Assembly (NCBI GenBank): GCA_030668505.1
Contig: DAOUTV010000159.1
Coordinates: 1-5,453, forward strand
DNA from: Desulfobacterales bacterium
GTDB lineage: Bacteria; Desulfobacterota; Desulfobacteria; Desulfobacterales; C00003060
Reading direction: 5' to 3'
DNA length: 5,453 nt
Shown here: one piece after another, positions 5,120 through 5,453 of the stretch
How the letters are laid out: each line of letters opens with the position of its first letter
Numbering within the stretch: position 1 is the first letter of the stretch
Notes under the pieces: generated by a model
The model's input: only the letters and a program-made list of their open reading frames with translations
Told to the model about the DNA's origin: nothing
Database searches by the model: none
Translations under genes and position numbers: made by a program

Positions 5120-5453
5120 TTACCTGTTATTGGCCAAGATCTTCTCGATGATTCTGGAAGTAGAGGCACTTTCTGTCAACGGGATCCGAATCACCCTCCC
5201 ACTCATTGCCTCAACAACGTCTCTTCCTACAATAGCATCCTCTTCCCAGTCCGCCCCCTTGACCAGGACATCGGGCATCACCAATCGGATCGTCACCAGA
5301 GGGTCAGGCTCGTCAAAGAGCGTTACAAAGTCCACACACGCCAGAGCTGCCAGGACCTCAGCACGCTGGTCTTCAGGAACAATCGGACGTCCCGGCCCTT
5401 TGATCCGGCGAACGGAACTATCGGAATTTACGCCTACCACAAGGACATCCCCC
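5120..5453 (-). CDS. rfaE2: Heptose 1-phosphate adenylyltransferase, C-terminal part (cut by window edge)
   Basis: The enzyme activates D-glycero-beta-D-manno-heptose 1-phosphate with ATP to ADP-heptose, the donor for the LPS inner core. About 110 residues are visible, and the frame is open to the right edge: the codons before GTG 5440 read GDVL and continue into VVGVNSDSSVRRIKGPGRPI, a family hallmark. The conserved RAEVLAALACVDFV, PDVLVKGADW and the nucleotidyltransferase end motif near STSRIIEKI follow, so the GTG at 5440 is internal, not the start. The N-terminal ATP-binding HxGH motif would lie outside the window. Whether this is a free-standing RfaE2 of about 160 residues or the second half of the fused kinase/adenylyltransferase HldE cannot be told. 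The stop is TAA (complement of 5120-5122). It has the same orientation as pyrK but is separated by a long repeat-rich gap, so a shared transcript is uncertain. Confidence 0.92.
   Translation of the reverse strand, partial: GDVLVVGVNSDSSVRRIKGPGRPIVPEDQRAEVLAALACVDFVTLFDEPDPLVTIRLVMPDVLVKGADWEEDAIVGRDVVEAMSGRVIRIPLTESASTSRIIEKILANNR

Overview
The window looks like a chromosomal segment from a Gram-negative anaerobe, most likely of the deltaproteobacterial (Desulfobacterota) type. This is an inference from three things: the style of the proteins (LeuRS with Cys-rich zinc knuckles, a heptose adenylyltransferase and LptE that imply an LPS outer membrane, an NAD-linked PyrK), the gene order, and the intergenic repeat families. 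No rRNA or other direct taxonomic marker is present. All five genes are housekeeping genes. I found no mobile element with a transposase, CRISPR array, tRNA, rRNA, toxin-antitoxin pair or defence system.

Layout. Bases 1-282 are non-coding (left part of unknown nature) and hold a complex nested palindrome (100-239). A sigma-70-type promoter (283-311) and a strong ribosome binding site (331-337) then lead into rpsT (ribosomal protein S20) on the plus strand, which starts at TTG 346 rather than further upstream. rpsT meets the minus-strand genes tail to tail, with only 18 bp between stop codons.

The rest is a minus-strand series, read from right to left: the 3' part of a heptose-1-phosphate adenylyltransferase gene (rfaE2/hldE, cut by the right edge), a gap of about 380 bp filled with hairpins and a 26-bp direct repeat, pyrK (dihydroorotate dehydrogenase electron-transfer subunit), leuS (leucyl-tRNA synthetase) and lptE (LPS-assembly lipoprotein). 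The 68-bp pyrK-leuS gap and the 118-bp leuS-lptE gap each contain a hairpin.

Functionally, rfaE2 and lptE both serve LPS (making the activated heptose of the inner core, and inserting finished LPS into the outer membrane). leuS and rpsT serve translation, and pyrK serves pyrimidine synthesis. The genes do not form one pathway. The main points of interest are non-coding: the four-way-junction palindrome before rpsT, the hairpin and repeat cluster in the pyrK leader, and a hairpin between short direct repeats before lptE. I see no convincing undescribed protein system here.
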